DNA of 64,000 nt, taken from Blastocladiella emersonii ATCC 22665 (lineage: Eukaryota > Blastocladiomycota > Blastocladiomycetes > Blastocladiales > Blastocladiaceae). Positions 63,687-64,000 of the stretch are shown here, in pieces (position 1 is the stretch's first letter; the number at the start of each line of letters is the position of its first letter). The stretch is from positions 1,240,001 through 1,304,000 of the forward strand of contig JANHCV010000008.1 of the NCBI GenBank assembly GCA_025594325.1, read 5' to 3'. Below the pieces are notes generated by a model. The model did no database searches. It was not told where the DNA came from and worked only from the letters and a program-made list of their open reading frames with translations. Made by a program: the position numbers and the translations under genes.

Positions 63687-64000
63687 ATGGACAGCGCATC
63701 ATATGAAACTCATAGGCCTATTGAGCGCCGCGTGGAGACGCTATTTACATCGCTCCACCTGAGAGCGCAGTTGACCCGTGAATCGCGAGCCGTGATGCCC
63801 TGTTCTTGCGCCTCAGTCTGCTCCCTGGTGAGCAGCTAGCGAGGCTTCAAGCTCGCATGATTGATACGACCAAGGTTTTGAGCGACGCCGACGAAACGGG
63901 CGCTGTAGCACAAGCAGAGCTTGCAGCTGTCTCGCGTGAGTCGGTGCCAGTGCCCGTTCCCATAGTCGAGCGGGATCGCACTTCAACCCCCTCGTCCCAA
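63687..64000 (+). pseudogene. Capsid-like family, subfamily A, 5' part only (window end)
   Basis: ATG 63687 in ATGTAACTTGAAGCATTATG. Reads ERRVETLFTSLHLRAQLTRE, then a frameshift near 63795. The other frame gives DALFLRLSLLPGEQLARLQA and TTKVLSDADETGAVAQAELA, matching the second leader helix of the 59429 and 35047 genes. The rest lies beyond the window. Confidence 0.75.

Noticed and set aside
33728-64000. Ordinary LTR retrotransposons
   Set aside because: No reverse transcriptase, RNase H, integrase or protease reading frame is found between or beside the capsid-like genes, and I saw no long direct repeats flanking single copies. A formal LTR search was not possible.

Overview
The window looks like a GC-rich fungal nuclear chromosome segment, most probably accessory or subtelomere-like DNA. 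Evidence: short GT–AG introns of about 38–68 nt (several with CTGAC or CTAAC branch-site matches), a eukaryotic hexokinase, fungal-type DUF4470 proteins, PIF/Harbinger DNA transposons and tails of a Pif1-like helicase and a non-LTR-type reverse transcriptase. The lineage cannot be fixed from sequence alone; an early-diverging fungus or a basidiomycete would both fit.

Layout. 1–1.5 kb: a PIF/Harbinger element cut by the window edge. 1.5–5.7 kb: a 26-bp tandem repeat and a large two-exon gene of unknown function on the minus strand. 6–16 kb: two DUF4470-type genes pointing towards each other, with a broken leucine-rich-repeat (LRR) gene between them. 16–26.4 kb: helicase-tail debris, two small genes, a tandem pair of an unrecognised family (18.98–22.6 kb), and a large minus-strand gene with a decayed partial copy beside it. 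26.8–33.4 kb: a conserved hexokinase gene flanked on both sides by copies of the same small-gene and LRR material in inverted arrangement.

33.7–64 kb is the most unusual part: a dense cluster of at least fifteen genes and pseudogenes of one intronless family. Members share a low-complexity N-terminal half, a helical central region that resembles a retrotransposon capsid (Gag), a zinc-knuckle-like C-x2-C-x(10-14)-H-x4-C, and a helical C-terminal domain ending in a W-rich segment. They fall into four subfamilies, called A, B, C and D here. The block A–X–B–C is present twice (42.6–48.4 kb and 54.0–59.0 kb). No reverse transcriptase, integrase or protease accompanies them. A second, nearly identical and complete Harbinger element (51.6–54.0 kb) abuts and truncates one member.

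A short motif with consensus TGTAACTYKATGCAACATG, or an obvious derivative, sits at the translation start of most genes in the cluster and also at the starts of unrelated accessory genes (DUF4470, LRR, F-box-like and the 18.98-kb family). It is absent from hexokinase and the transposons. This suggests one shared initiation or promoter signal, or one shared origin of 5' ends.

Many accessory genes carry one or a few frameshifts or nonsense codons. The nonsense substitutions look real. Some single-base indels could be assembly errors, so 'pseudogene' calls based on one frameshift are provisional. All functional statements come from sequence reading; no database search was possible.
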